NCBI RefSeq assembly: GCF_000931935.2
Contig: NZ_AZAC01000016.1
Location: forward strand, 62,001-126,000
DNA: 64,000 nt
Source of the DNA: Dethiosulfatarculus sandiegensis
GTDB taxonomy: Bacteria; Desulfobacterota; Desulfarculia; Desulfarculales; Desulfarculaceae
Direction: 5' to 3'
In this document: positions 26,423-34,906 of the stretch, piece after piece
Numbering within the stretch: the first letter of the stretch is position 1
How the letters are laid out: every line of letters starts with the position of its first letter
The notes under the pieces: model-generated
Told to the model about the DNA's origin: nothing
Databases searched by the model: none
What the model saw: only the letters and a program-made list of their open reading frames with translations
Made by a program: the position numbers and the translations under genes

Positions 26423-28771
26423 ATGGCACTGGATGAGAGATTTGAGCTGTTATCCCATGTGGTTGAGATAGCCACCTCCAGCGTTGACGCCGATGAGCGG
26501 CTCAACTCTATTCTGGTGGCGGTGAATAATTACTATCAGGCCCGGTGCATGGCCCTTTTTGTGCAGCATAAAGGGGGCACACCCTTTGTACTGGCTCATG
26601 CCTGGCCCAACTCCCTGCTTGATGAAAGGAATCTGCCTTCGTTCACCCTGGATGAAGGGCTTATGGGAAAAGTCGCCCTTTCCAGACAGGTTGTACAGGA
26701 AAAAGTCACCCCGGATACAGATGATCGGGCCTTAAAGAGCATTGCCGAAATAGCCAGGACCGCAGTGTTGTTGCCTGTGGTTGACGATCGCAAACTATAC
26801 GGTGTGGCTGCCCTGATTCTGAATGAAAGCACCTGGCTGGACGATGACGACCTCAGGGTGCTTCTCATGATCGCTCGCGAAATGGCCGGAACCATGCGCA
26901 ACTATGATCTTTATCTGGAGGCTAAAAAGCGCATTGCAGAGCTCAACGTGCTTTCGGATATGGGTCGCTACGCAGTATCCACCATTGAGCTGAACGAACT
27001 GCTGGATACGGTGGCCAGCATCTGCGCCAAACTTTTGGGCGCAGAAGGCGGGCTGGTGAGGATCCAAACCAAAAACCATGAGCAGAAAGAACTGACCGCC
27101 CAATACGGCAATGTGCCTGATGAATATGTAACAGGCCCAATTCCCACTGACATTTGTTCCCCTCAACCGGTTTTCCCGGGATTAATCAGGACCAGGGGCA
27201 CAGATGATTCAGAAAGAAAGGGTATTCTTTGCGTACCACTCACCTTTAAACGCGGCCATAAGGGTCACCTTCTGGTTTTTGAGAAAAAAGTCAGGGAACA
27301 GGGCGAGTTGCAAAGGGGTTTCACCCTGGAGGACCAGAAAACCATCAATACCATGGGGGTGATGATCTCTTCCGCCCTGGAAAATGCGCTGACCATGCAC
27401 AGCATCGAGACCCTGGCCCAGCGCAACGAGGAAATGGTCCAGTTTCTGGGCACCATCTTTGAAATCAGCACGGTTTTGATGAATACCATGGATTTTGACG
27501 AGACCGTGCAGATTATCCTGCATGCACTTATTCATCCCGCCGGATTTGATCATGATCATGTGATTCTGTTTTTGGTTGATGATCTCTCAGGTGTGCTGAG
27601 AACCGTGGCGGAAATGCAAAAAAGCCATTTTATCAGCCCTGTCAAGGAACTGAGAGACACCCTTTACGAGGTTCAGGGCTCGATTTTTGACGATCATCTG
27701 GAGCCGTCTCCAGAGGTGATCGATCTTAAGCTGCCCCTGGATCCGCAAAAATCGATTCTGGCTAAAACCGTTTTGGAAGAAAAGCCCATTTTAGTGGATA
27801 ATCCTGCCAAAGACCCCCAGGTAAACCCGTTGTTGAAAAAGGTCCTTGGGGAACATGCCTTTGTTTCGGTGCCGATGTTTGCCAAGGGTAAGGCTGTGGG
27901 GGTCTTGGTGGTCAGTAACAGTTTAAGTGGGCGTAACTTTGTGGAAAGGGATGTGAAATTTCTTTCCATGCTGGCCCAGTTGGGCGGTCTTTCGGTGGAG
28001 ACCAGCAGATTGTATCAGAGCCTGGAAAAGGCCAATAAGGAGCTTGCCTACATGCGAAACCGCCTTTTGGAGGCGGACAAATTGGCCGCCCTGGGTGAAA
28101 TAGCAGCCGGTGTGGCCCATGAGATCAGAAATCCTTTGGTGAGCATAGGCGGCTTTACCCGGCGCATCAGAAAGAAAGTGGGGGATGATTCCCAGATTAC
28201 GCCTTACCTTGATGTTATCATTGAAGAGGTGACCAGGCTGGAGAGCACCTTAAACGAGATGCTTGACTTTTCCAATGAAGCCAGAGACCATTTTTCGGAG
28301 TTTGATCTGAATCAGATCATGGATGAGGCCCTGGAGCTTTTGGAGAGGGAGCTTAGTGATCAGGGAATAGAAATCCAAAAAAAATACGGCAAGGACCTGC
28401 CCATGATCCTTTGCGACGACCGGCAGGTGAAGCATGTTTTTTTCAATATTTTTCTAAACGCGGTCCAGGCGATGGCAAACCAAGGCGGCTTCCTCACCAT
28501 CCGCAGCTTTGCGGTTATGCGGGAGGGCAAGCAGTTTGTGGCCGGTGAAGTCACCGATAACGGCGGCGGGATTCCCATGGATGTAATCCATAATATTTTC
28601 AACCCATTTTTCACCACCAAACCCAATGGATCTGGTTTGGGCCTTTCCATAGTGCACAAAATCGTGAATCGTCATTTTGGACATGTTGAGGTTCATAACA
28701 GCGAAGGTGAAGGCGCTTCTTTTTTGGTCACCCTGCCTGCGGCCGAAGAAGGGCGGGCATATTTAAAGTAG
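26423..28771 (+). CDS. soluble histidine kinase with three GAF domains
   Basis: 782 residues without transmembrane helices. Three GAF-type sensory domains appear in the N-terminal two thirds (about 15-165, 180-320 and 345-520), recognisable by [32 protein letters not shown] and related blocks. A short coiled linker ([20 protein letters not shown]) leads to HisKA with H566 in [15 protein letters not shown], and an HATPase domain with [15 protein letters not shown] and [12 protein letters not shown]. No response regulator is adjacent. The position after glgA may mean control of carbon storage, or only shared transcription. Confidence 0.88.
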   Translation: MALDERFELLSHVVEIATSSVDADERLNSILVAVNNYYQARCMALFVQHKGGTPFVLAHAWPNSLLDERNLPSFTLDEGLMGKVALSRQVVQEKVTPDTDDRALKSIAEIARTAVLLPVVDDRKLYGVAALILNESTWLDDDDLRVLLMIAREMAGTMRNYDLYLEAKKRIAELNVLSDMGRYAVSTIELNELLDTVASICAKLLGAEGGLVRIQTKNHEQKELTAQYGNVPDEYVTGPIPTDICSPQPVFPGLIRTRGTDDSERKGILCVPLTFKRGHKGHLLVFEKKVREQGELQRGFTLEDQKTINTMGVMISSALENALTMHSIETLAQRNEEMVQFLGTIFEISTVLMNTMDFDETVQIILHALIHPAGFDHDHVILFLVDDLSGVLRTVAEMQKSHFISPVKELRDTLYEVQGSIFDDHLEPSPEVIDLKLPLDPQKSILAKTVLEEKPILVDNPAKDPQVNPLLKKVLGEHAFVSVPMFAKGKAVGVLVVSNSLSGRNFVERDVKFLSMLAQLGGLSVETSRLYQSLEKANKELAYMRNRLLEADKLAALGEIAAGVAHEIRNPLVSIGGFTRRIRKKVGDDSQITPYLDVIIEEVTRLESTLNEMLDFSNEARDHFSEFDLNQIMDEALELLERELSDQGIEIQKKYGKDLPMILCDDRQVKHVFFNIFLNAVQAMANQGGFLTIRSFAVMREGKQFVAGEVTDNGGGIPMDVIHNIFNPFFTTKPNGSGLGLSIVHKIVNRHFGHVEVHNSEGEGASFLVTLPAAEEGRAYLK

Positions 28772-28796
28772 AAAGTGGTTTGCGAGGCGACTTTTT

Positions 28797-29327
28797 GTGG
28801 CACAGCTCATATCGATAATCGACTTTAAGCGTAACCGCATGGCCGGCAAGGCTTTTACCCATTGGGAAAAACGTTTGGGATACCAGCCGGAGCCTTCTGA
28901 AAAAATCAGCCACCTGCCTGACAAGGTGGTTTTTTGCCTGGCCGAGTTGGGACATGAGGCCACCTTGGCCCTTTATGACCTGGTCATGGGGGTTCGGGAT
29001 CTGGGGCCGGCTGAAAAATTTCATTACTTAGGGAGTCAGGACAAGGTCAAGGCCTTGGACGCATTTTTGTTTGTCCTGGATCAAGTGCGCTTTGACTTGA
29101 TGCAAAGGCTGGGCTGGGTGCATTCCTTGGCAGCGGATCTTTATCCCCTTGTTGATTTGGCATCCAGGAACCAGGAAATAAAAGAAGAATTCTCTCCTAC
29201 GGTGCCCCTTTTGGTAAAGAGTTTTCAAAGAGAAAAGGGCCTGTGGGACAGGCCGGGCGTGGAGCAGGATCCTTTGGTGCGTTCACTTATACCCGAGGCC
29301 TTGGAAGTATTTAAGCAAAGGCTCTGA
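28797..29327 (+). CDS. protein of unknown function downstream of the GAF kinase
   Basis: 176 residues from a GTG start (28797) with a GAGGCG site. Predominantly helical; it has a hydrophobic middle (VVFCLAELGHEATLALYDLVMGV), charged ends and no signal peptide or known motif. 25 bases after the kinase gene on the same strand, so it probably belongs to the glgA-kinase message. Not recognised. Confidence 0.65.
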   Translation: MAQLISIIDFKRNRMAGKAFTHWEKRLGYQPEPSEKISHLPDKVVFCLAELGHEATLALYDLVMGVRDLGPAEKFHYLGSQDKVKALDAFLFVLDQVRFDLMQRLGWVHSLAADLYPLVDLASRNQEIKEEFSPTVPLLVKSFQREKGLWDRPGVEQDPLVRSLIPEALEVFKQRL

Positions 29328-29481
29328 TAAGTTTTCGCAGATAATGATTTCCCGGAGGGGCATGGCATGGATCAGGGTTGATTATTGGATTCAAAGAAGT
29401 CTCTGCTTGGATTTACGCTCCTGGATCCAGTAAAAATAAATTTTGACAACTCTTTAAAATAGTTAGCTTTTCAATATATGT

Positions 29482-29515
29482 ATCTTTGGCGGACTGTCAT
29501 TGGTCCGCCAAAGAT
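29482..29515. repeat. perfect 13-base inverted repeat between convergent genes
   Basis: ATCTTTGGCGGAC (29482-29494) and GTCCGCCAAAGAT (29503-29515) form a hairpin with an 8-base loop. It sits between the end of the unknown gene at 29327 and the end of the minus-strand REC-GGDEF gene. No T tract follows on either strand, so if it terminates transcription it does so in an unusual way. Confidence 0.6.
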
Positions 29516-29552
29516 CAATTCAAGATTCCAGTTTTCTTCTAAAAACGCCAAT

Positions 29553-30467
29553 CTAAAGACTCGGGGCCGCCATACGTGTTTGATTTCCGCCGCGTTGCCT
29601 GGCTTCAAGCTGGGCCTGTTCCGCCCTGGACAGAAAATTCAAGTCTGTTTCCTTGTGTATGGGGTCGAGTAGGGCGGCTCCCAGGCTGATGAAACCCGAA
29701 GCGGTCTCTCCGCCCTGGGTGGGGACCGGCTCCTCCATGGCCAGACGAAGCCTTTCAGCCAAGGCCATGAGCCCAATATCATCCTGGCTGGGTGAAACTA
29801 TGACTATTCTGGAGGAATCATAGCGGCCCGCCTTGTCATAGGGCCTTACTTGTTGCATTACCCTTTGAGCAAAAATCTTGATCATCTGATCCCCCATCAT
29901 GGGGCCCCATTTCTCAATTATTCTGTCCAACTGATCGAGATTGGCTAAAATTATGCCCAGTGATTCCATGGTGCGGCGGGAACGCTCCATCTCGCTGTTC
30001 AAAATATCAAATAAATATCTTCGGCTGTAAAGTCCGGTTAAGTCATCGGCCTGGGTCAGCTCGGCCAGGCCTTTCGTAGTGCGGAAAAGAGCCAGGTTGT
30101 TGCGTACCCTGACCAAAAATTCTTCCGGTTCAAAAGGGCGTTTAATAAAATCGGAGGCTCCGGCTCCCAGACATTGCAATATACCCTGGTTTTGATCTTC
30201 GCTTCCCAGGATAATTACCGGAATAGAGGCCATATCCGGTGAGTTGCGTATACCCCTCAAGAGCCCTGCGCCATCTAAGACCGGCATCTTCAGCTCGGAA
30301 AGGACCATCTCCACATTGCGGTGGTCGGAAAGAACCCAAAGCGCCTGGGCGCCGTCTTTGGCTTCTAAAACTTGATGTCCGGCTTGTTGGAGCAAGTTTT
30401 TTATTTCAGTTCTGAAAGTAAGGTCCGACATCGCTAGAACAATTTTGCCCGGTTCCCAAAAATGCAA
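29553..30467 (-). CDS. response regulator-GGDEF protein, degenerate in both domains
   Basis: 304 residues. The receiver domain (about 8-125) lacks the normal acidic pair (KIVLAMSDLTF) and has glutamate in place of the phospho-acceptor aspartate (VLSELKMPVLDG); the lysine loop (DFIKRPFEPEEFL) is kept. The C-terminal half has a GGDEF fold (DDLTGLYSRRYLFDIL is clear), but the active-site GGDEF is RYDSS, so diguanylate cyclase activity is not expected. It could be an allosteric or protein-interaction module that no longer needs phosphorylation. The start is TTG 30467; ATG 30431 would remove the first strand. Confidence 0.85.
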   Translation of the reverse strand: MHFWEPGKIVLAMSDLTFRTEIKNLLQQAGHQVLEAKDGAQALWVLSDHRNVEMVLSELKMPVLDGAGLLRGIRNSPDMASIPVIILGSEDQNQGILQCLGAGASDFIKRPFEPEEFLVRVRNNLALFRTTKGLAELTQADDLTGLYSRRYLFDILNSEMERSRRTMESLGIILANLDQLDRIIEKWGPMMGDQMIKIFAQRVMQQVRPYDKAGRYDSSRIVIVSPSQDDIGLMALAERLRLAMEEPVPTQGGETASGFISLGAALLDPIHKETDLNFLSRAEQAQLEARQRGGNQTRMAAPSL

Positions 30468-30766
30468 AAAACACCATCCCTTGTAAACAAAATTTGATGT
30501 TTGACAACCTAATTACAATATTAAGGGAGGAGGGTTGGAATACATAGCAAAAATGAATACTCTTTGTAAGCAGCCTTAAGTAAACCGGCATTTTAAGTAT
30601 TTCAGTGGCAGTATTAATTTCAAGCCGTAATGCGGCCATGTAAAACAGGATAGGGAAAAGGTGAAAACTTGCACAAAAGCCGACATGGCCCCGTATCTGT
30701 TTTAAAGGTAATATCCAAGGGTTGAGGTTAAAATCGGAACACCTTCTCCAGGAAAGGTAACTAAAT
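30468..30766. other. non-coding gap between divergent REC-GGDEF and OsmC genes
   Basis: About 300 bases with a mixed, AT-rich composition. It must hold both divergent promoters; I see TTGACA-like hexamers near 30501, but no -10 at proper spacing, so I assign none. No gene or strong structure. Confidence 0.4.
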
Positions 30767-31165
30767 ATGGAAAATATCGAAATCAGTTTCCCGGGCGGGA
30801 TTAAAGCGGATGCCAAGTATAATGGATTCACCATTCATACAGATCAGCCTGTAGATGAAGGAGGCGACGGCACTGCACCGGAACCCTTTACCTTGTTTCT
30901 GGCTGGCCTGGCCACCTGCTCAGGGGTTTATGTGCTTAACTTCTGCAAGGCCAGGGAGATCTCCACTGAAGGACTCAGGCTGGTGCAAAAACCCACTTTT
31001 AACGAAAAAACCAAACGCCTGGAAAAAATTGAGATGGAAATCTATTTACCCCCTGAGTTTCCGGATAAATATGAAAAGGCGGTTATCAGGGTTGCCAACC
31101 TGTGCGCAGTGAAAAAGGCCATCATAGATCCGCCGGAGATGACCATAACAGCTCTGCGTGGCTAG
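30767..31165 (+). CDS. OsmC/Ohr-family protein
   Basis: 132 residues with the two conserved cysteines of the family, in LATCSGVYVLNF and in VANLCAVKKAI, and the TAPEPFTLFLAGL block before the first. Family members reduce organic hydroperoxides or act in stress physiology; this short form is closer to OsmC-like proteins than to Ohr. A GGAAAGG site precedes the ATG. Monocistronic: a bidirectional terminator follows. Confidence 0.85.
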   Translation: MENIEISFPGGIKADAKYNGFTIHTDQPVDEGGDGTAPEPFTLFLAGLATCSGVYVLNFCKAREISTEGLRLVQKPTFNEKTKRLEKIEMEIYLPPEFPDKYEKAVIRVANLCAVKKAIIDPPEMTITALRG

Positions 31166-31180
31166 AACGCTTTTTTAATA

Positions 31181-31225
31181 AAACTACCCGGCAAGTCCTG
31201 CTTTTAAGGCCTTGCCGGGCAGTTT
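31181..31225. terminator. bidirectional terminator between osmC-like and cobD
   Basis: AAACT-a-CCCGGCAAG (31181-31195) and CTTGCCGGG-c-AGTTT (31211-31225) form a long stem with one mismatch and loop of 15, between convergent genes. Confidence 0.85.
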
Positions 31226-31242
31226 AAGACCTCTATAGGCTA

Positions 31243-32190
31243 TTATACAACCAGCCACAGGGAGCAAAAGGCCGTCATGGCCAAGGTGGCCCCCCACATC
31301 AATCTCAAAGCAGCCTTGAAGTCTGAATCGCCGGCAAAACGAGCCTGGGGATTTAGCCAGGGTTTGTCCACCAGCTTGCCGTGGTAATAGTTGGGTCCGC
31401 CCAGACGTATTTCAAGAGCCCCGGCAAAGGCGCTCTCAGGCCAACCCGCATTGGGGCTTTTGTGCTTATTGTGATCCGAGCGGATAGAGCTTGCCGCGCC
31501 TTTGGCGTTGAGCCCGATTAACCTGGCGGCGACAACCACCATGAAAGCACTGAGCCGGGCGGGAGCCCAGCCTGCCAAATCATCGAGCTTGGCAGCGAAC
31601 CATCCAAAATCTTTGTATTTTTCGTTTTTATACCCCACCATGGAATCCAGGGTGTTCACTGCCTTGTAGGCCACCGCCCAAGCAGGGCCGCCCAAGGCGA
31701 AATAGAAAAGCGGGGCAATCACACCATCATTTAGGTTTTCAGCCACTGTTTCAATCACAGCCTGTCTGACCTGGGTTTCGGACAGTTCGCTTGTTTCCCT
31801 TCCAACTATCATGGCCAGCCTTTGCCTGGCCTTTTGCAGATCAGCCTGTTCAAGAGGCTCTACCACCCGTTTAGCCTCTCGCCAAAGTTGGCCCGGAGCC
31901 AGGCTTTGAAAAGTAAAGGCCAAAGCAACCAAAAGGCCAAGCGCAGGTGCAAAAATCCCGGTCAGAAGGATAATGCCCCAGGTCAGGACGCCTGAACCTA
32001 AAACCAAAATTAAGGTCATAATGGCCCCTGCCAGGCGCAGCGCCGACGGGGTGCTTGCCCTGGGCCTTAGAATAGACTCCAATTTATTGATTGCCAGGCC
32101 CATGAAACGCACCATATGAGGCCAATGGGGCGGATCACCCAAAAGGGCGTCCAGTATAAGGGCGGAAACAAGCAAAGTAAGATCGTGCAT
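31243..32190 (-). CDS. cobD: adenosylcobinamide-phosphate synthase CobD/CbiB
   Basis: Membrane enzyme that attaches aminopropanol (or its phosphate) to adenosylcobyric acid in B12 synthesis. The N-terminal ALILDALLGDPPHWPHMVRFMG is diagnostic (quoted in part: LDALLGDPP and VRFMG), as are TVAENLNDGVIAPLFY and the VNTLDSMVGYKNEKY turn. 315 residues and about five hydrophobic spans. It is alone here, with no other cob gene in the window and no recognisable B12 riboswitch before it. It fits an organism that uses corrinoid methyltransferases. Confidence 0.93.
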   Translation of the reverse strand: MHDLTLLVSALILDALLGDPPHWPHMVRFMGLAINKLESILRPRASTPSALRLAGAIMTLILVLGSGVLTWGIILLTGIFAPALGLLVALAFTFQSLAPGQLWREAKRVVEPLEQADLQKARQRLAMIVGRETSELSETQVRQAVIETVAENLNDGVIAPLFYFALGGPAWAVAYKAVNTLDSMVGYKNEKYKDFGWFAAKLDDLAGWAPARLSAFMVVVAARLIGLNAKGAASSIRSDHNKHKSPNAGWPESAFAGALEIRLGGPNYYHGKLVDKPWLNPQARFAGDSDFKAALRLMWGATLAMTAFCSLWLVV

Positions 32191-32831
32191 AATTTTTTCT
32201 TCTATCGGACTGAAGAGAAGACTTCAAAGCCTTCAGGCCTTATGGAATAATTTTATTTAAGGCCTTGTTCAAATGTTGTGAATGGATTTATCAGGAAAAT
32301 CCGGCTGCGTAAAGCCTAAGTATACAATGATAAAGCAGGCAAGAAGCAGTGATTTTCAACTGTCAGACAATGTATTGAGTAAATTGCATATTTCCATTTC
32401 CACATAATTTGCAAAGAAATAATAACAAATAGCTGCAAGCCTGCTTACCCCACGGGCTTTATGTTTTTTGTTTAAATAAGCCTTTTGGTTTAATAAAAAA
32501 TAGCTTCCTATAACCCGGTAAATAAAAATGCGAAAAGATCAAAGCGTTTTCGCAACTTACAAATTACTTGCTTGACGCGGCTCAAAATTAATTATTTTTA
32601 AATAAAATAAAATATTCTTAAACTTTATTACTTTTGCCGTTCTTTTGGCGATATTGCCTGTCTTCCTTGAAAATTACCTGGAAATAGAAAAATCAGGCGG
32701 GTCCTTCGGGTCCTTTGGGAAACAGAGTGGGGCGATTTTTCACTCAAAGATTAATAGACCTGACGGAAGCTGTTTTTTTAATCTTTTAGAAACAAATTTC
32801 AAATGCGCTAACTGAGCATCCGTGTAAACGC

Positions 32832-33104
32832 TTGCCGATTTGGACACAAGGCTATGAAGAGCATTATGACAAGCATAGACGGAAATGGGTGCATTGCTAT
32901 GGTGTTCTATCAAACGAGCTTGTGGACAGGGAAAAGACCGGGATTGAGTTCTGTAGCGGCATTCGTTTACATGAATCTGTATTACAGAGAGAAGAGGAGT
33001 TTGGGAAACAAGAGAAACTGCATGTCACCATACCCGGCTGGAAAGATAATAGTTGGCCGACAAAAGATTTTCGAAATAAAATATTAATAATTACAGCATG
33101 TTAA
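32832..33104 (+). CDS. doubtful small ORF or gene remnant in the AT-rich stretch
   Basis: 90 codons from a TTG without a ribosome binding site; the frame is open further left to 32790. The product (GYEEHYDKHRRKWVHCYGVL near its start, then GKQEKLHVTIPGWKDNSWP) is rich in charged and aromatic residues and not obviously junk, but a second frame over the same bases (32854-33087) is also open. It may be a fragment of a horizontally acquired gene. Not recognised. Confidence 0.25.
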   Translation: MPIWTQGYEEHYDKHRRKWVHCYGVLSNELVDREKTGIEFCSGIRLHESVLQREEEFGKQEKLHVTIPGWKDNSWPTKDFRNKILIITAC

Positions 33105-33453
33105 TTGCAATATATACCTGAGTTTCATTCTTTGCTTAAAATGGCAACCGTTGTATAAACAATTTAAGCAAATAATTAAGTAGTACTATTTATAATTGAA
33201 TAATCAGACTCTTTTTAAGTATCCAATGGTAAGTATAAATTTTGAGGGCAGGGCTTTTTTTACATAGAACCTCTCTCTTCGTGGTGCAAGCTGAAACATT
33301 TTTTCCCAAGCTCACCCCCACTTGGCGTTTTCAGTATTAAAAAAATAATATCGCGACAAAATCCCGCGGCCTTATTTTTTCCCCAAAAAACCTCTTTACT
33401 ATTTAAATCTTCTGCGAAATCACACTAAATTGCCTGAATTTGTTTTTATACTG

Positions 33454-33483
33454 TTGACAAGTATAACCATTAGCCTTTATAGA
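33454..33483 (+). promoter_or_regulatory. sigma-70 promoter of the small basic protein gene
   Basis: A perfect TTGACA (33454-33459) and TATAGA (33478-33483) 18 bases apart, about 50 bases before the gene at 33536. Confidence 0.65.
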
Positions 33484-33535
33484 TATTAATTATAGATGTA
33501 GTTTTGAATTGTTAAATTAAAAGGAGTAGCCAAAA

Positions 33536-33898
33536 ATGGCTCGTAAATCTCGTTGGACCAGGGATCAGAGGGCTCAACTTCTTAAAATGGTGCATGCGGG
33601 TGTTTCTGAACAAGAAATCCGCAACCAATTCACAACATCAGACAATAAGGGGCGTTCAAGGGCCATGACTGCGGTTGAGTTTGCACAGCAGTTAAAGCAA
33701 GCCATGGTTGAAGCTGGAGAGATAAAACAAACGTCACGCGAAAAAAAGGCTAAAAAACAAGTCTATTACGAAGTCACCCAAACCGGCAGACTTACCATTT
33801 CCGATTTTGAAAAAGTTACCGGTGCTGAACCTGGCGCAAAATTCGTATTGGAAAAGCCAAGGGGCCGCTCCAAAGCCTGGCGCATTATGCCTGCCTGA
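33536..33898 (+). CDS. small basic protein with helix-turn-helix-like N-terminus
   Basis: 120 residues with an AAAAGGAGTAG site and its own promoter, so very probably expressed. The first 30 residues (RWTRDQRAQLLKMVHAGVS, then EQEIRNQF) read like a helix-turn-helix of the transposase/sigma-4 kind; the middle is lysine-rich (SREKKAKKQ) and the C-terminus (GAKFVLEKPRGRSKAWRI) may form a small beta sheet. I take it to be a DNA-binding protein of unknown role. It borders the AT-rich stretch, which supports a foreign origin but does not show it. Confidence 0.6.
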   Translation: MARKSRWTRDQRAQLLKMVHAGVSEQEIRNQFTTSDNKGRSRAMTAVEFAQQLKQAMVEAGEIKQTSREKKAKKQVYYEVTQTGRLTISDFEKVTGAEPGAKFVLEKPRGRSKAWRIMPA

Positions 33899-33969
33899 CT
33901 TGGTTTTCAGATCAGTAAAGAACCGGTGTTTCCTGGAATAAAGTTCTTCCGGAAGGCGGTATCCTTACG

Positions 33970-33999
33970 CTCGCAGCCGTTATTGCGAGGTTAATAACG
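33970..33999 (+). repeat. two mutually exclusive short hairpins
   Basis: CTCGCA (33970-33975) can pair with TGCGAG (33984-33989), and CGTTATT (33978-33984) can pair with AATAACG (33993-33999); they share bases and cannot form together. They lie between the small basic protein and pgpA. The rest of 33899-34128 shows nothing else. Confidence 0.35.
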
Positions 34000-34128
34000 A
34001 TCCATTGCAAAAGATCAGATATCTGCCGGTTTAGCACATTTTCTAAACTTGGGTGATACAACTACAAACTGCGTCCAATTAATAAGCTTGGTCAGCATTA
34101 TTAAGCCCGGTCTGATATACTCCTGGCC

Positions 34129-34647
34129 ATGAATTCTCACGACAACATCATCATTAAAGGAATATTGCGCTGGTTCGCTTCTTTAGGTGTGGGGCTGATC
34201 CCCGGAGCCCACGGCACCTATGGCTCGATCCTTACCTTTTTATTGGTTTGGGCCTGGCTGGCAAACGGCGGCGACGCACTGACCGGTGCAGGTTACCTGC
34301 TCTTTATGGCGGGCTTTGTGCCTCTTTCCTGGCTTATCACTCACCTCTCGCTCAAGCTTAATGCCTTTGTCCGCTCAACAGACCCCAAGGACCCTCCCCA
34401 ATTGGTCATAGACGAAGCTCTGGGCCTGGTGGTGGCCCTTTACGGGGCCCAGGCAGGTGATTGGGCGGCCATGCTTACCGGCTTGGTCTTCTTCAGGATA
34501 TTTGATATTTTCAAGCCTTTTCCTGTGAATAAGGCCGAAGGCCTGCCCGGCGCCTGGGGCGTTTTGGCCGATGACGTTGTAGCCGGGGTTATGGCCCTGG
34601 TTGGGGTGAAACTGGTTTTTTCCTGGGTTCCCTTGATCTGGGCTTAA
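34129..34647 (+). CDS. pgpA: phosphatidylglycerophosphatase A
   Basis: Inner membrane enzyme that dephosphorylates phosphatidylglycerol phosphate in phospholipid synthesis. The family signature appears as GLIPGAHGTYGSI near the N-terminus and DPPQLVIDEALGL in the middle, with a RIFDIFKPFP motif after the third span. 172 residues and four hydrophobic segments. The usual PGTxGS is AHGTYGS here. Stands alone on the plus strand. Confidence 0.9.
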   Translation: MNSHDNIIIKGILRWFASLGVGLIPGAHGTYGSILTFLLVWAWLANGGDALTGAGYLLFMAGFVPLSWLITHLSLKLNAFVRSTDPKDPPQLVIDEALGLVVALYGAQAGDWAAMLTGLVFFRIFDIFKPFPVNKAEGLPGAWGVLADDVVAGVMALVGVKLVFSWVPLIWA

Positions 34648-34652
34648 AATCT

Positions 34653-34671
34653 CCGGCTTTAACTAAGCCGG
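34653..34671. terminator. weak hairpin after pgpA
   Basis: CCGGCTT (34653-34659) and AAGCCGG (34665-34671) with a 5-base loop, five bases after the pgpA stop codon; only a broken T-rich tail (TCTTGATT) follows. The remaining gap to the end of the convergent yibQ gene shows no gene. Confidence 0.4.
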
Positions 34672-34906
34672 TCTTGATTCCAATGTCTACGCCAAAACGG
34701 CAAATCGCAGACTACACCGTGCATCCTGATGTGCATGGTGTTCAAGACACGTTCAATTCCGGTTTTAAATTGATCTAAACCTGGGGCCGCTTCAAGAAAA
34801 TCGATTTAAAGGTGTATTCAAGGAATACTTGAGGTGTTACAGGTTAACCCTGCCAAGACATATGCGGACTATTTTTCGTTAGTCATCTGCTCCGTGTACA
34901 TTTGCC

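Larger units (their letters stand above)
32191..33535. other. AT-rich stretch without a convincing gene
   Basis: About 1.35 kb with much higher A+T than the flanks. The clearest structures are an AGGCCTTA/TAAGGCCT hairpin (32235-32265) just upstream of cobD and a short direct repeat GGGTCCTT/GGGTCCTT around 32699-32715. One open frame (32832-33104) is treated separately. A promoter for the next gene lies at its right end. It could be a decayed insertion. Confidence 0.5.

Noticed and set aside
32191..32400. B12 riboswitch before cobD
   Set aside because: No B12 box or matching core was found on the minus strand upstream of the start; only one AT-rich hairpin is present.
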